64,000 nt of DNA from Begonia masoniana (Eukaryota > Streptophyta > Magnoliopsida > Cucurbitales > Begoniaceae): positions 33,911,730 to 33,975,729 of the forward strand of contig CM039512.1 of NCBI GenBank assembly GCA_022432975.1, written 5' to 3'. The translations under genes were made by a program, and so were the position numbers. The notes under the pieces were generated by a model. The model searched no databases, was not told the DNA's origin, and was given only the letters and a program-made list of their open reading frames with translations. Below are positions 43,214 to 53,917 of the stretch, piece after piece. The first letter of the stretch is position 1. Each line of letters opens with the position of its first letter.

Positions 43214-44749
43214 TGTAGGACCGGAATTGTCTAAGAGGGGGGTGAATTAGACTTTTTAAAAAAAAATTAATCTAATAATCAATTAGTGTTACTCTCTTAA
43301 TTAGTCTAATTACGAATAAGGTAATATCAAAAATAAAGAGAGGGTAAGAGAGATTCAACACCAATACTTTTTACGTGGTTCGGCCAAACTGCCTACGTCC
43401 ACGCTCCAAGGCTCACCCCTTGAAGATCCTTACCCTTCTCCTCACGAGAAATAACAGATCGGGATTCCGGGCTCCGATCAACTGCCTTTACAATTCTGGA
43501 TTGAACTTCACGGGCGTCAATCCACTGCCTTATACAGATTTGAGTTTGTAAAATATTAAGCTTACACTACAATCTCACAAAGGTGAATCTAATGTTAGGA
43601 TTGAGAGATGTAGAGAAGAATACAGAGTGTGCAAAAATGACTTTCGCAGCTAGGGCTCAGAATTCAAATTTGGCAAAAGTTCGTCTTCGAGCCTTTTCTT
43701 CTGCTTATATACTCTGTATGAATTTGCTTCACAGAATTGAATGCTTCTTTCTTCAAAATGGAGATAAGTTACCGTTGGGAAGCATCCGTACTGAAGCAGA
43801 TATCCGTTGCTTCTGAAAATGATGTTCGTCGTCGCCATTAAAGGTCTGGAGTTAATGCTGAAAACGACGTCACTGTAGCTTCGCGGCTAACTTTGAATTC
43901 TGGCGGAAGTTCACCGGCAGATGCAACTAATGAGCGGAGACACGTCATCGGTGAATGCTGCTTGAAATACCATCGGCAGATATATCCTTGAATTCCATCG
44001 GCAAAAGCATCTTCAACTTCTATCGGCAGAAGCATCTTTAAAACTCCTCGGCAGAGACAATTCGTAAAACTCATCGGCAGAGACAATCCGTGAACTTCAT
44101 CGGCACATTCTATCTTCAAAGCCATCGGCAGATGTTTCTTTAAAAACGCCATCGGCAGAAGTTTCTTTAAAAACCATCGGCAGATGAACTCTTGAAAATT
44201 GTCGTCTAGTGATCGGCATGTGCAAGCTTGAACGACATCGGTATGAGTAGCGTCAAATGCTATCGGTAGATCCATCTTGACACGTCATCGGCAGATATCT
44301 TCAAAACCGCTTCGGCAGATGAAACAAATAAGCGCTGACCACGTCATCGGTAGATGTTTTCAAAAACGCTTCGGCAGATGAAACAAATAAGCGCTGACCA
44401 CGTCATCGGTAGATGTCTTCAAAAACGCTTCGGCAGATGAGACTTGTAAATGTCATCGGCATATACACCTCAACACGTGATGAACCGGCATCGGCAGGAG
44501 TAGCTTCAACAGCTATCGGCAGATGCAACATTTCTTTGTCGTGTAGCGATCGGTATATGCAAGCCTGTTGCTATTTCATTCTGTATACTCAAACCGATTT
44601 ATTAGACAACTAAAATACCCTTTTCAAGGGTATTTCCATATAAACTCATATTCATTATTTTCTTTAAATACACATAATCAAATTGTACATTAATTATACA
44701 AATACATAATCAAAAACAAATTATGACTTAAACACTCTATAAGTCAACA
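43214..44749 (-). mobile_element. 3' LTR of element C
   Basis: On the minus strand it begins TGTTGACTTATAG and ends CCGGTCCTACA. A TATATAAG box lies at 43711-43704. The U3 part (44560-43900) carries about 18 irregularly spaced CATCGGCAGATG-type motifs, four ACGTCATCGG motifs, and on the plus strand GTCGTGTAGCGATCGGTA (44540-44557) and GTCGTCTAGTGATCGGCA (44201-44218). These modules also occur in the gypsy LTRs of this window. The short ORFs here are not considered genes. Confidence 0.92.
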
Positions 44750-44765
44750 ATCTCCCCCTTTTTGA
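44750..44765 (-). promoter_or_regulatory. Polypurine tract of element C
   Basis: AAAAAGGGGGAGAT on the minus strand, directly before the 3' LTR. It is a strong match to the tract seen in SIRE-type copia elements. The stretch 44766-45026 is AT-rich 3' untranslated sequence with no further feature seen. Confidence 0.85.
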
Positions 44766-45026
44766 TTATGACAATATAAATTTGATTAACTTTGATACTC
44801 CCCCATAATTCTAGCCGCTCCCCCATAGTATGTGCATTTTATTAAAATAACCATTCATAGCAATTCCAGAAACACAGAGTATATCCAAAGAATGTTATCC
44901 AATCAAACTCAATCAAATATAGTATTCTCCCCCATTGACATTATCAAAAAAAATAATGCATTCAACATTAGAGTATGTGTAGTAAACTAAAGATAGTCAT
45001 TGAAAGGAACAGCAAAAAAAAAATCA

Positions 45027-47264
45027 CTATTTGAAGCGATCTAAATGACGATTCCAAAAAGCTCTCTGAACATAAGAGGGCACGTCACAGTGGGGATTGA
45101 AAAAGCCAGCCACCAGAGCTTGAAGGAAAGCACGATCTCTTGGGAGAGGCGATTGATAGACCACCATTGCCAGACAGGGAGCAGGAGGTGGAGAAGGCTC
45201 TTGGGACAACTCCACGTCCATGTAGGAAGGAGACTCGACAGAAGGACCAGAGCACACATCCATACATGGTGGAGGAGAAGCTTCCATTGGACAGGCTGGA
45301 GGAGAGGAAGATTCAGGAGCTGAGGAAAATGTAGGAAGAGTGAACTTGAGCTCAGCCTCATGAATATCTAGGGACATGAGACGCACATCTTCAAAAACAG
45401 CAGGCCTGGAAAGGGGAAGAAGCAAATCTTCAAAGCAGGCCTCGGGAACATTGAGACCAGAACATGATGGTTCGGGTTCAGGCTCAGGTTCAGGTGTCAA
45501 CGCGGCAATGGACAATTGGAGTTTCTCAAGATCTCTGACAACCATTCGCCTATCACCATCAATCTTTGTAGACAGCAGGCCAAGACCTGTATCCAGAGCA
45601 ACGCCCATGGTCTGATGATTCTGATCCATTTTACTTTGGATTGTTCCGAGGGCAATGCCAAGGTTGGTAATAGAGGCTTGCATCTCATTGTACTGAGCCT
45701 CTGTTAAGGAAAATCTCCTGTGATATGTTATGGGAGTTGCAGGAGTTGCAGGAGTATTGGAGAGAAGGGGTTGGACTGGCAGAGCGATTGGAGCAGGTTG
45801 GACAGGTGATGGAGGGAGCACCTCTTGCTGATCGGGAGATGGATGAGGTGAAGGTTCATGAATTGGAGATGGAGGAGCTGAAGGTTCATGGAGTGGAGAG
45901 GTAGGAGCTGAAAGTTCATGGTTTGGAGATGGAGGAGCTGAAGATGAGTGGACTGGAACTTGAGGAGCTGTAGGTGGTAAGGAAAGAGTAGGTGGAGAGG
46001 GAGGTGGAGAAACTGGAGATGGTAGAGCTGAAGGTCCATGGGTGAGTATGGAAGAAATGGCTCGCATCACCGGAGAGATGGAAGGATAAACAGGCTTAGA
46101 AGGTAGGATGAGAGAAGGTGGAGGTGAAAGAGGAGGTTCAGGAATAGGTAGGGACACAGATGAGGGAGCAGAGGTGGCCTCTGAAATGGGTGCCATAGAG
46201 GAAGGAGCAATCCTACGCCTACGCACTAAAGGAGAAGGTGGGGGGCTTGAATCCTGAGATTGACTTACAGTGTCATCTCCTCCTTCAGCAGTTGATTTAT
46301 CTGGCAGGATAAGTTTCCTTTTACCACTCCTGACAGGTGCTGCCAAAGAAGCCTTTTTCTTGGCCTTATCCACAGCAGGTTTTCCTTTTACGATACTTTT
46401 GAATCTCATCCTGCTGAGCGTGGAGTTGGAATAAAAATTGGAGGGCAGAAGTCTCACAGGCTCCTCCTCCTCTGGAAGAACAACCTCAAGACAAGCAAAT
46501 AACCGCATGAGAAGCAGATTATACGGTAGAGATGTAGCTCTGGAGGAGACAGCAAGAATCATCCTTCGAACAACTATATACCCAATGTTGAAGGGTGTCT
46601 TGAGATAGATTGCATACAGAACAAATAGTTCCATTGAGCTCACTTCGTCATAATGTCCACCCTTGGGAACAATATTGAAATCAATCATATGACGAAAAAC
46701 TTTGGCTCTAGGGGTCAGATGTTTGCCCTTTAACGGATCAGGGGAAGAATTGGGGTCCACAGTAATTTCCCTGAGAAATTGTAGTCCATCAGACGTTCCA
46801 AAGAAGGGTAGCTCAGGCCCTGTCACATACTTGTAAGGGCAGTTATCCAAATGAGGAGCTCCCAGAAGGGCATTTATGGACTGAGGAGTAATTTCAATGT
46901 GAGTGTTGTAGACGTAGCTCTTAATGGAGGGGTAATCAGTGGAAAAGCTAAGGTTTGCATAAAACATCCTAATCGCTTCCGGGTAGAAGAATGATTCGGT
47001 CTCAAAGAGACCTATCAACCCGAGATCAGTCAAGGGTTCAATAAAGTCCAATCCGACTAACTCTTCAAAAGAAATACCCTTGCTAGGAATTAACGATTTG
47101 AACTTATAGTCATTGTGGTACTTTACCTCAGCAGCTTGAGTAAGAAAGTAGAAGGTTGGCCACTCCGTTCCACGAGGAATCTCTCGGGAAGGACGATCAG
47201 AAACTTTGGCCATCTTCTTGGTCGGTTTGGAAATGGCGCGAGATGATTGACCTTGAGATTCCAT
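45027..47264 (-). CDS. Extra (env-position) ORF of copia element C, 745 aa
   Basis: Intact ORF downstream of pol, same strand, starting MESQGQSSRAISKPTKKM. Residues about 30-260 (GTEWPTFYFLTQAAEVKYHN, FFYPEAIRMFYANLSF, ITPQSINALLGAPHL, GYIVVRRMI) resemble the putative plant transposon protein domain found in many plant retroelement ORFs. Residues about 320-500 are very Pro/Ser-rich, with four near-repeats of the form SAPPSPxHEP. Residues about 515-600 look like a coiled coil (EAQYNEMQASITNLGIALG), followed by a Pro-Glu repeat and an acidic Pro-rich tail. No clear signal peptide or C-terminal membrane helix was seen, so envelope function is doubtful. The SIRE clade is known for an env-like ORF in this place. 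It has no stop or frameshift, unlike gag-pol of the same element. Confidence 0.85.
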   Translation of the reverse strand: MESQGQSSRAISKPTKKMAKVSDRPSREIPRGTEWPTFYFLTQAAEVKYHNDYKFKSLIPSKGISFEELVGLDFIEPLTDLGLIGLFETESFFYPEAIRMFYANLSFSTDYPSIKSYVYNTHIEITPQSINALLGAPHLDNCPYKYVTGPELPFFGTSDGLQFLREITVDPNSSPDPLKGKHLTPRAKVFRHMIDFNIVPKGGHYDEVSSMELFVLYAIYLKTPFNIGYIVVRRMILAVSSRATSLPYNLLLMRLFACLEVVLPEEEEPVRLLPSNFYSNSTLSRMRFKSIVKGKPAVDKAKKKASLAAPVRSGKRKLILPDKSTAEGGDDTVSQSQDSSPPPSPLVRRRRIAPSSMAPISEATSAPSSVSLPIPEPPLSPPPSLILPSKPVYPSISPVMRAISSILTHGPSALPSPVSPPPSPPTLSLPPTAPQVPVHSSSAPPSPNHELSAPTSPLHEPSAPPSPIHEPSPHPSPDQQEVLPPSPVQPAPIALPVQPLLSNTPATPATPITYHRRFSLTEAQYNEMQASITNLGIALGTIQSKMDQNHQTMGVALDTGLGLLSTKIDGDRRMVVRDLEKLQLSIAALTPEPEPEPEPSCSGLNVPEACFEDLLLPLSRPAVFEDVRLMSLDIHEAELKFTLPTFSSAPESSSPPACPMEASPPPCMDVCSGPSVESPSYMDVELSQEPSPPPAPCLAMVVYQSPLPRDRAFLQALVAGFFNPHCDVPSYVQRAFWNRHLDRFK

Positions 47265-47605
47265 TGTTAGAAGAGGATTCGACAGAGAAAATTTGGTAGG
47301 GCAGGGGTTTAGAGAAAGAGCGCGAAAAGTAGAGTGTCTGGGCGAAGAAGAATGAATTTAAAAGAATTAACTCATCGCCAGACGAAGAAGATATACGTGT
47401 CGGCAGATTGAGGAATACATCTTCCGATGGGTTACACGTGTCGGCAGATTGATCAGAACAGCTTCCGATGGGATAGAAAACACTGCATCTGCCGATACCT
47501 ACCGGTAGAAATGCATCTTTCGATGCTTAGAGAAAAATCAGCATCTACCGATGCTTTCACAACAAGGAATTGCTAACACTTGGGAATTTTCCAAAAGAGA
47601 CAGAA
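47265..47605 (-). other. Spacer between pol and the extra ORF of element C
   Basis: No ORF. It contains repeated CATCTGCCGATG / CATCTACCGATG motifs and two GTGTCGGCAGATTGA blocks (47390-47560), the same motif type as in the LTR of C. It could hold an internal promoter or splice acceptor for the downstream ORF, but nothing in the sequence decides this. Confidence 0.5.
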
Positions 47606-50600
47606 TTATTTTCTATCAACCCTAATGAGACCTAACCTTATTCTGATATTATTGAATGTCTTCTCATCCAAGGGTTTTGTAAAGATGTCGGCCAATTGAT
47701 CTACAGAATTAACAAATTCTAAAGAGATATCTCCTCCTTGAACATGTTCACGGATGAAATGATACCTTACATCAATATGTTTTGTTCTAGAGTGTTGAAT
47801 AGGATTTTTAGAAATGTTGATAGCACTGGTGTTATCACACCGAATAGGAATCCTATCAAAGAACAGATTATAGTCCTCCAAAGTCTGTTTCATCCAAAGC
47901 ATTTGTGCACAACAACTGCCTGCAGCAATATATTCACTTTCTGCAGTTGAGAGTGCAACAGAATTTTGTTTCTTAGAATACCAAGACACTAGAGATTCAC
48001 CAAGAAATTGACATGTTCCTGTGGTGCTTTTCCTATCAACTAGACTACCAGCATAGTCAGAATCTGAATATCCAATCAGATCAAAGGAAGTTCCCTTAGG
48101 ATACCATAAACCTAAGTCATAAGTCCCACTCAAATATTTGAAAATCTTTTTTACTGCAGATAAATGAGATTCCTTAGGGGCAGCCTGAAACCTAGCACAA
48201 AGGCACACACTAAAGAGTGTATCTGGCCTACTAGCAGTCAGATACAACAGAGAACCAATCATACCACGATATTTCTTGATATTCACACTTATACCATTTT
48301 CATCCTTGTCCAATTTAGTAGTGGTACTCATGGGAGTTTTAGAAGATTTGACAGTTTCTAATCCGAATTTCTTAAGGAGTTCCTTAATGTACTTTTCTTG
48401 ACAGAAGAAGATTCCATCAGGAGACTAATTAATCTGGAACCCTAGGAAGAACTTTAACTCCCCCATCATACTCATTTCAAACTCACTTTGCATGAGGGAG
48501 GAAAACTCATTACACATGTTGACATTGGTTGATCCAAAAATAATGTCATCGACATATATTTGAACCAGCAGAATGTCCTTAGCCTTTTGCCTGGTAAATA
48601 GAGTTGAGTCGGTGTTACCCTTTTTGAAATTCCTTTCCTCAAGGAAATTCCTCAATCTGTCATACCAAGCTCTAGGAGCCTGCTTAAGACCATAAAGAGC
48701 TTTCATAAGTCTATGCACATGATTCGGTTTAGCAAAGTCTTCAAATCCTAGGGGCTGCTCTACATAAACTTCTTCCTGAATATAACCATTTAAGAAGGCA
48801 CTCTTTACATCCATTTGAAAGAGTGTGAAGTTTTTGTAGCAAGCATAGGCTAAGAGCATCCTAATGGATTCTAATCTAGCTACAGGTGCAAAGGTTTCCT
48901 CAAAATCTATACCTTCTTCTTGATTGTAACCTTTAGCAACTAGCCTAGCCTTATTTCTGACTACGATCCCATTTTCATCCAATTTGTTCTTGTAAACCCA
49001 TTTAGTTCCAATAATGGGATGATCCTTAGGCCTTGGAACAAGTTCTCATACCTTGCTCCTTTCAAATTGATTTAGCTCCTCTTGCATAGCTAAAATCCAG
49101 TTTTCATCACTCTCGGCCTCTTCAAACTTCTTAGGTTCTATTTGAGATATAAATGCCACATTGGCACAGAGATTCCTAAGAGAGGATCTAGTCTTAACTC
49201 CTAACGAAGGATCACCTAAGACTTCATCTAATGGATGGTCTTTGATGAATTTCCAATCTCTAGGAAGAGCAGGATTTTCATCCTTGACAGAAACTATATC
49301 ATGAGGAATAGAAGAAGGTTCTAAAGATTTTTCTTCTTGAATGGGATCTGTAGGCTTTTCTAAGGAAAGGGAATCCAGTTGTTTTTCCAAGGGATCATCC
49401 TCATCCACATTCATTAATGGCTGAGGAGTCTCATCAAAATTGACATGAACAGATTCCTCAACAACAAGAGTTCTCCTATTGAAAACTCTGTAAGCTTTAC
49501 TGGTCAAAGAATATCCTAGAAAAATTCCAAGATCGGATTTGGAATCGAATTTTCCTAAGTTATCCTTAGTATTAAGAATAAAACATTTGCAACCGAAAGC
49601 TCTAAAATACTTAACAGTAGGAGTCTTGCCATTCCAAAGTTCATAGGGAGTTTTTTTAAGAATAGGTCTTATAGAGACCCGATTGAGTACATAGCAAGCT
49701 GTAGCAACAGCTTCAGCCCAGAAGTATTTAGGAAGGGAATTTTCACTAAGCATAGTCCTAGCTAGCTCCTGGAGAGATCTATTCTTCCTCTCAACAACAC
49801 CATTTTGCTGAGGAGTCCTAGGTGAAGAGCAATTGTGCTCAATTCCATTTTTGAGACACAAGAGTTCAAATCTCTCATTTTCAAATTCTCCACCATGATC
49901 ACTACGAATAGCAACAATGGTGAGTCCCTTTTCATTTTGAACTCTTTTCCTAAAGCTAGAAAAGGTTTCAAAGGTCTCATCCTTAGACTTCAGGAAATAT
50001 ACCCAGGTGAATCTAGAGAAATCATCTACAATAACAAAGGCATAGAATTTGCCGCCTAGGCTTTCTATATTGGAAGGACCGAAGAGGTCCATGTGAAGAA
50101 GTTGGAGAGGCTTAGAAGTGGAGATTGCATTCTTTGATGCAAAAGAGCTTTTGATCTGCTTGCCCATTTGACAAGCTTCACAGACCCTATCCTTTTCAAA
50201 GGTTATCTTAGGGATTCCTCTAACTAAATTCTCTTTAGTAATCTTAGCTAAGGTATCCATCCCAACGTGTCCTAATCTTCTATGCCAAGACCAACAGTCA
50301 TTAAAAGAATTAACAACAAAACACTTCTCATCAACATGCTCAAAAACATTCAGATCAACAATATAGACATTTTCTTTTCTAAATCCTTTAAACAATATAT
50401 GATTAGTTGAAATGTCTTTGATCACACAAGCATTTGATTTGAAGGTTACTTTATAGCCCTTGTCACACAACTGACTTATGCTAAGCAGGTTATGTTTTAA
50501 TCCTTCTACTAGCAAAACATTTTCAATAGTAGGATGAGAAGGATTACCTATATTGCCGATGCCAACGATTTTGCCCTTTTGGTTTCCACCAAAAGTGACA

Positions 50601-50725
50601 CTACCTTTCTTCTTGTTGACAACAGCAAACTTGGTTGAATCTCCTGTCATATGCCTTGAGCAACCACTGTCAAGGTACCACAGATTTGTTCCGGGAGAGC
50701 AGTCAACCTGCAAAACAGAAATCAA
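47606..50725 (-). pseudogene. Pol of copia element C: protease, integrase, RT, RNase H
   Basis: One frame from 50725 to TAA at 47606, with two internal stops (TGA at 49048-49046 and TAG at 48427-48425). Domains: protease motif WYLDSGCSRHMTG, GAG-pre-integrase HRRLGHVGMDTL, integrase core (MDLFGP, IVDDFSRFTW, RSDHGGEF, PQQNGVVERKN with the catalytic Asp and Glu present), RT ([21 protein letters not shown]) and RNase H (SALSTAESEYIA-like, YAGSLVDRKSTTG, KHIDVRYHFIRE). Order and motifs are typical for Ty1/copia. Both stops are point changes in otherwise well-kept sequence. Confidence 0.92.
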
Positions 50726-52311
50726 GTTGTCTTCTTAGGTACCCAAATCTTTTGGGTCCTAGTGTTAGGTCTGGTTCCCTTAGGAACCCATTGGAATTTA
50801 CCAGTTGATTTCATATAGTTTGCTTTTAGCGGACATACAAAAGATTTATGTCCAGCTTCATTACATGCATGACAGACAGAGGGTTTAACAAAGAAGTTTT
50901 TAAAGACTTTCCTTTTATTAGACTTGTCATACCCTAATCCTGTTTTGTCAAAATTTGCTCTCTGACCTGCTATTACCATCTTAAATAATTTTTCACCCTT
51001 AGTGAAGTTCAGAATAATATTATTCAAATCTTCATTTTTGCTTTTAAGATCATCAATCTCTTTGACATGCAAATTAGCTTCCTTGGCATGTATTTCTACC
51101 ATGTTTGCATTTTCCTTTTTCAAAGTATTGTATTTGGTTTTTAACATGCCAAACTGTTTAACTAAATCATTGAAGGCATCAATTAGATTACCTTCATCAT
51201 CATCACTATCACTGTCACTGATAATACTAGGAGAGGAAGATCTAACCTTGTCCTCATGTGCCATAAAGCACAGGTTTGCTACTTCCTCATCTTCTGATGA
51301 AGAGGCGTCTTCTTCACTATCATCCCAAGTGGCCTTCATAGCCCTTTTCTTGAACTTCTTGGGACCCTTCTTTGCTTGTGGACAGTCTGCCTTCATGTGA
51401 CCAGGCTTTCCACACCCAAAGCACGTGATTTCCTTTTCCTTTTGAGATTTCTCACCCTTCGGAAATCTTTTTCCCTGCATCCTCTTTCGTTCCAGAAACT
51501 TACTGAACCTCCTAGTGATGAGTGCAATATCCTCATCTTCTCTTCTTCTTCTTCTTCTTCTGATTCCTCTTGCTTACTCGAGGAAGCCTTTAGAGCAATG
51601 TCCTTTTTCCTTGTTACCTCCTTCTCCTTGAGGTCCTCCTTTTCATTTGCTCTCATTGTGATCTCATACGTCATGAGAGATCCAATGAGCTCCTCAAGCT
51701 TTAAGGCTTTGAGATCCTTTGCTTCCTGAATGGCAGTCACCTTTGGTTGCCATGCTCTCGGTAGGCATCTCAGAAGTTTCCTTACCTGTTCTTTACCTGA
51801 GTAAGTCTTACCAAGAGCTTTAAGACCGTTAGTGATGTTAGTAAATCGAGTAAACATAGAACTGATGGTTTCAACCTTTTCCATGGAAAACAGTTCATAT
51901 TCATGACTAACATACTCAATTTACTTTCTTTAACTTGAGTTGTCCCTTCGTGTGTGATCTCTAGATCTCTAACAAGTGCCAAATTTCTTGAGCACTTTCA
52001 CACCCTTGTACCCTATTAAATTCATCTCTATTTAAGGCACAGTACAAGGTGTTTACAGCCTTAGCATTAAGGCTTAGATTTCTCTTATCGGACTCAGTTA
52101 ATTCAGACGAGTCCTTAGGGATACTTTTCCCATCAACAGTTTTCATGGCCTTAAAAGGACCATTTTCTATAATACACCAGGTCTCATAGTCTATGGCTTG
52201 AATGAATATTTTCATTCTAGACTTCCAATAGACATAGTCACTACCATCAAAGAATGGAGGTCTATTTGTAGCCTGACCTTCTATTTGTGTATTGTCAATG
52301 TTGAATGCCAT
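50722..52311 (-). pseudogene. Gag of copia element C, frameshifted
   Basis: It starts MAFNIDNTQIEGQATNRPPF at 52311. The frame breaks at an 8-bp tandem duplication (GATCTCTA twice, near 51955-51970), again near 51895 (one base missing), and in a GAA run near 51540. The last part (from 51480) has the zinc knuckle CFGCGKPGHMKADC, an acidic Ser/Asp region, a coiled-coil stretch and a second knuckle CHACNEAGHKSFVC, ending at 50722. A further shift separates it from pol. The protein would be the capsid/nucleocapsid precursor; as written it cannot be made. Confidence 0.88.
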
Positions 52312-52362
52312 TTCAGATATAGCAATATCTCTTAGATAAATAACTTAGACAATATAAACCTC

Positions 52363-52374
52363 GCTCTGATACCA
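52363..52374 (-). promoter_or_regulatory. Primer-binding site of element C
   Basis: TGGTATCAGAGC on the minus strand, 2 nt from the LTR. Confidence 0.92.
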
Positions 52375-52376
52375 AT

Positions 52377-53912
52377 TGTAGGACCGGAATTGTCTAAGAG
52401 GGGGGTGAATTAGACTTTTTAAAAAAAAATTAATCTAATAATCAATTAGTGTTACTCTCTTAATTAGTCTAATTACGAATAAGGTAATATCAAAAATAAA
52501 GAGAGGGTAAGAGAGATTCAACACCAATACTTTTTACGTGGTTCGGCCAAAATGCCTACGTCCACGCTCCAAGGCTCACCCCTTGAAGATCCTTACCCTT
52601 CTCCTCACGAGAAATAACAGATCGGGATTCCGGGCTCCGATCAACTGCCTTTACAATTCTGGATTGAACTTCACGGGTGTCAATCCACTACCTTATACAG
52701 ATTTGAGTTTATAAAATATTAAGCTTACACTACAATCTCACAAAGGTGAATCTCAAGTTAGGATTGAGAGATGTAGAGAAGAATACAGAGTGTGCAAAAA
52801 TGACTTTCGCAGCTAGGGCTCAGAATTCAAATTTGGCAAAAGTTCATCTTCGAGCCTTTTCTTCTGCTTATATACTCTGTATGAATTTGCTTCACAGAAT
52901 TGAATGCTTCTTTCTTCAAAATGGAGATAAGTTACCGTTGGGAAGCATCCGTACTGAAGCAGATATCCGTTGCTTCTGAAAATGATGTTCGTCGTCGCCA
53001 TTAAAGGTCTGGAGTTAATGCTGAAAACGACGTCACTGTAGCTTCGCGGCTAACTTTGAATTCTGGCGGAAGTTCACCGGCAGATGCAACTAATGAGCGG
53101 AGACACGTCATCGGTGAATGCTGCTTGAAATACCATCGGCAGATATATCCTTGAATTCCATCGGCAAAAGCATCTTCAACTTCTATCGGCAGAAGCATCT
53201 TTAAAACTCCTCGGCAGAGACAATTCGTAAAACTCATCGGCAGAGACAATCCGTGAACTTCATCGGCACATTCTATCTTCAAAGCCATCGGCAGATGTTT
53301 CTTTAAAAACGCCATCGGCAGAAGTTTCTTTAAAAACCATCGGCAGATGAACTCTTGAAAATTGTCGTCTAGTGATCGGCATGTGCAAGCTTGAACGACA
53401 TCGGTATGAGTAGCGTCAAATGCTATCGGTAGATCCATCTTGACACGTCATCGGCAGATATCTTCAAAACCGCTTCGGCAGATGAAACAAATAAGCGCTG
53501 ACCACGTCATCGGTAGATGTTTTCAAAAACGCTTCGGCAGATGAAACAAATAAGCGCTGACCATGTCATCGGTAGATGTCTTCAAAAACGCTTCGGCAGA
53601 TGAGACTTGTAAATGTCATCGGCATATACACCTCAACACGTGATGAACCGGCATCGGCAGGAGTAGCTTCAACAGCTATCGGCAGATGCAACATTTCTTT
53701 GTCGTGTAGCGATCGGTATATGCAAGCCTGTTGCTATTTCATTCTGTATACTCAAACCGATTTATTAGACAACTAAAATACCCTTTTCAAGGGTATTTCC
53801 ATATAAACTCATATTCATTATTTTCTTTAAATACACATAATCAAATTGTACATTAATTATACAAATACATAATCAAAAACAAATTATGACTTAAACACTC
53901 TATAAGTCAACA
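52377..53912 (-). mobile_element. 5' LTR of element C
   Basis: Nearly identical to the 3' LTR at a constant offset of 9163 bp. The promoter TATATAAG lies at 52874-52867, so the repeated CATCGGCAGATG and ACGTCATCGG modules (53060-53725) lie upstream of it, in U3, where enhancers of LTR elements usually sit. Confidence 0.92.
52867..52874 (-). promoter_or_regulatory. TATA box of element C 5' LTR
   Basis: TATATAAG on the minus strand in the context AGTATATAAGCAG, the likely promoter of the element. Its U3 is about 1040 bp, unlike the short U3 of the gypsy LTRs here. Confidence 0.65.
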
Positions 53913-53917
53913 CAATT

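Larger units (their letters stand above)
43214..53912 (-). mobile_element. Ty1/copia element C (SIRE/Maximus-like) with extra ORF
   Basis: The TSD CAATT is perfect (43209-43213 and 53913-53917). On the minus strand: 5' LTR 53912-52377, PBS 52374-52363, gag about 52311-50722, pol 50725-47606, extra ORF 47264-45027, polypurine tract, 3' LTR 44749-43214. Copia domain order (integrase before RT), two zinc knuckles, the long extra ORF after pol and the polypurine tract AAAAAGGGGGAGA fit the SIRE/Maximus clade. The LTRs (1536 bp each) differ at about eight positions by eye, so insertion is recent. Confidence 0.93.

Noticed and set aside
45027..47264. Host gene encoding a Pro-rich protein
   Set aside because: It lies between pol and the polypurine tract/3' LTR of element C, in the same direction, so it belongs to the element.
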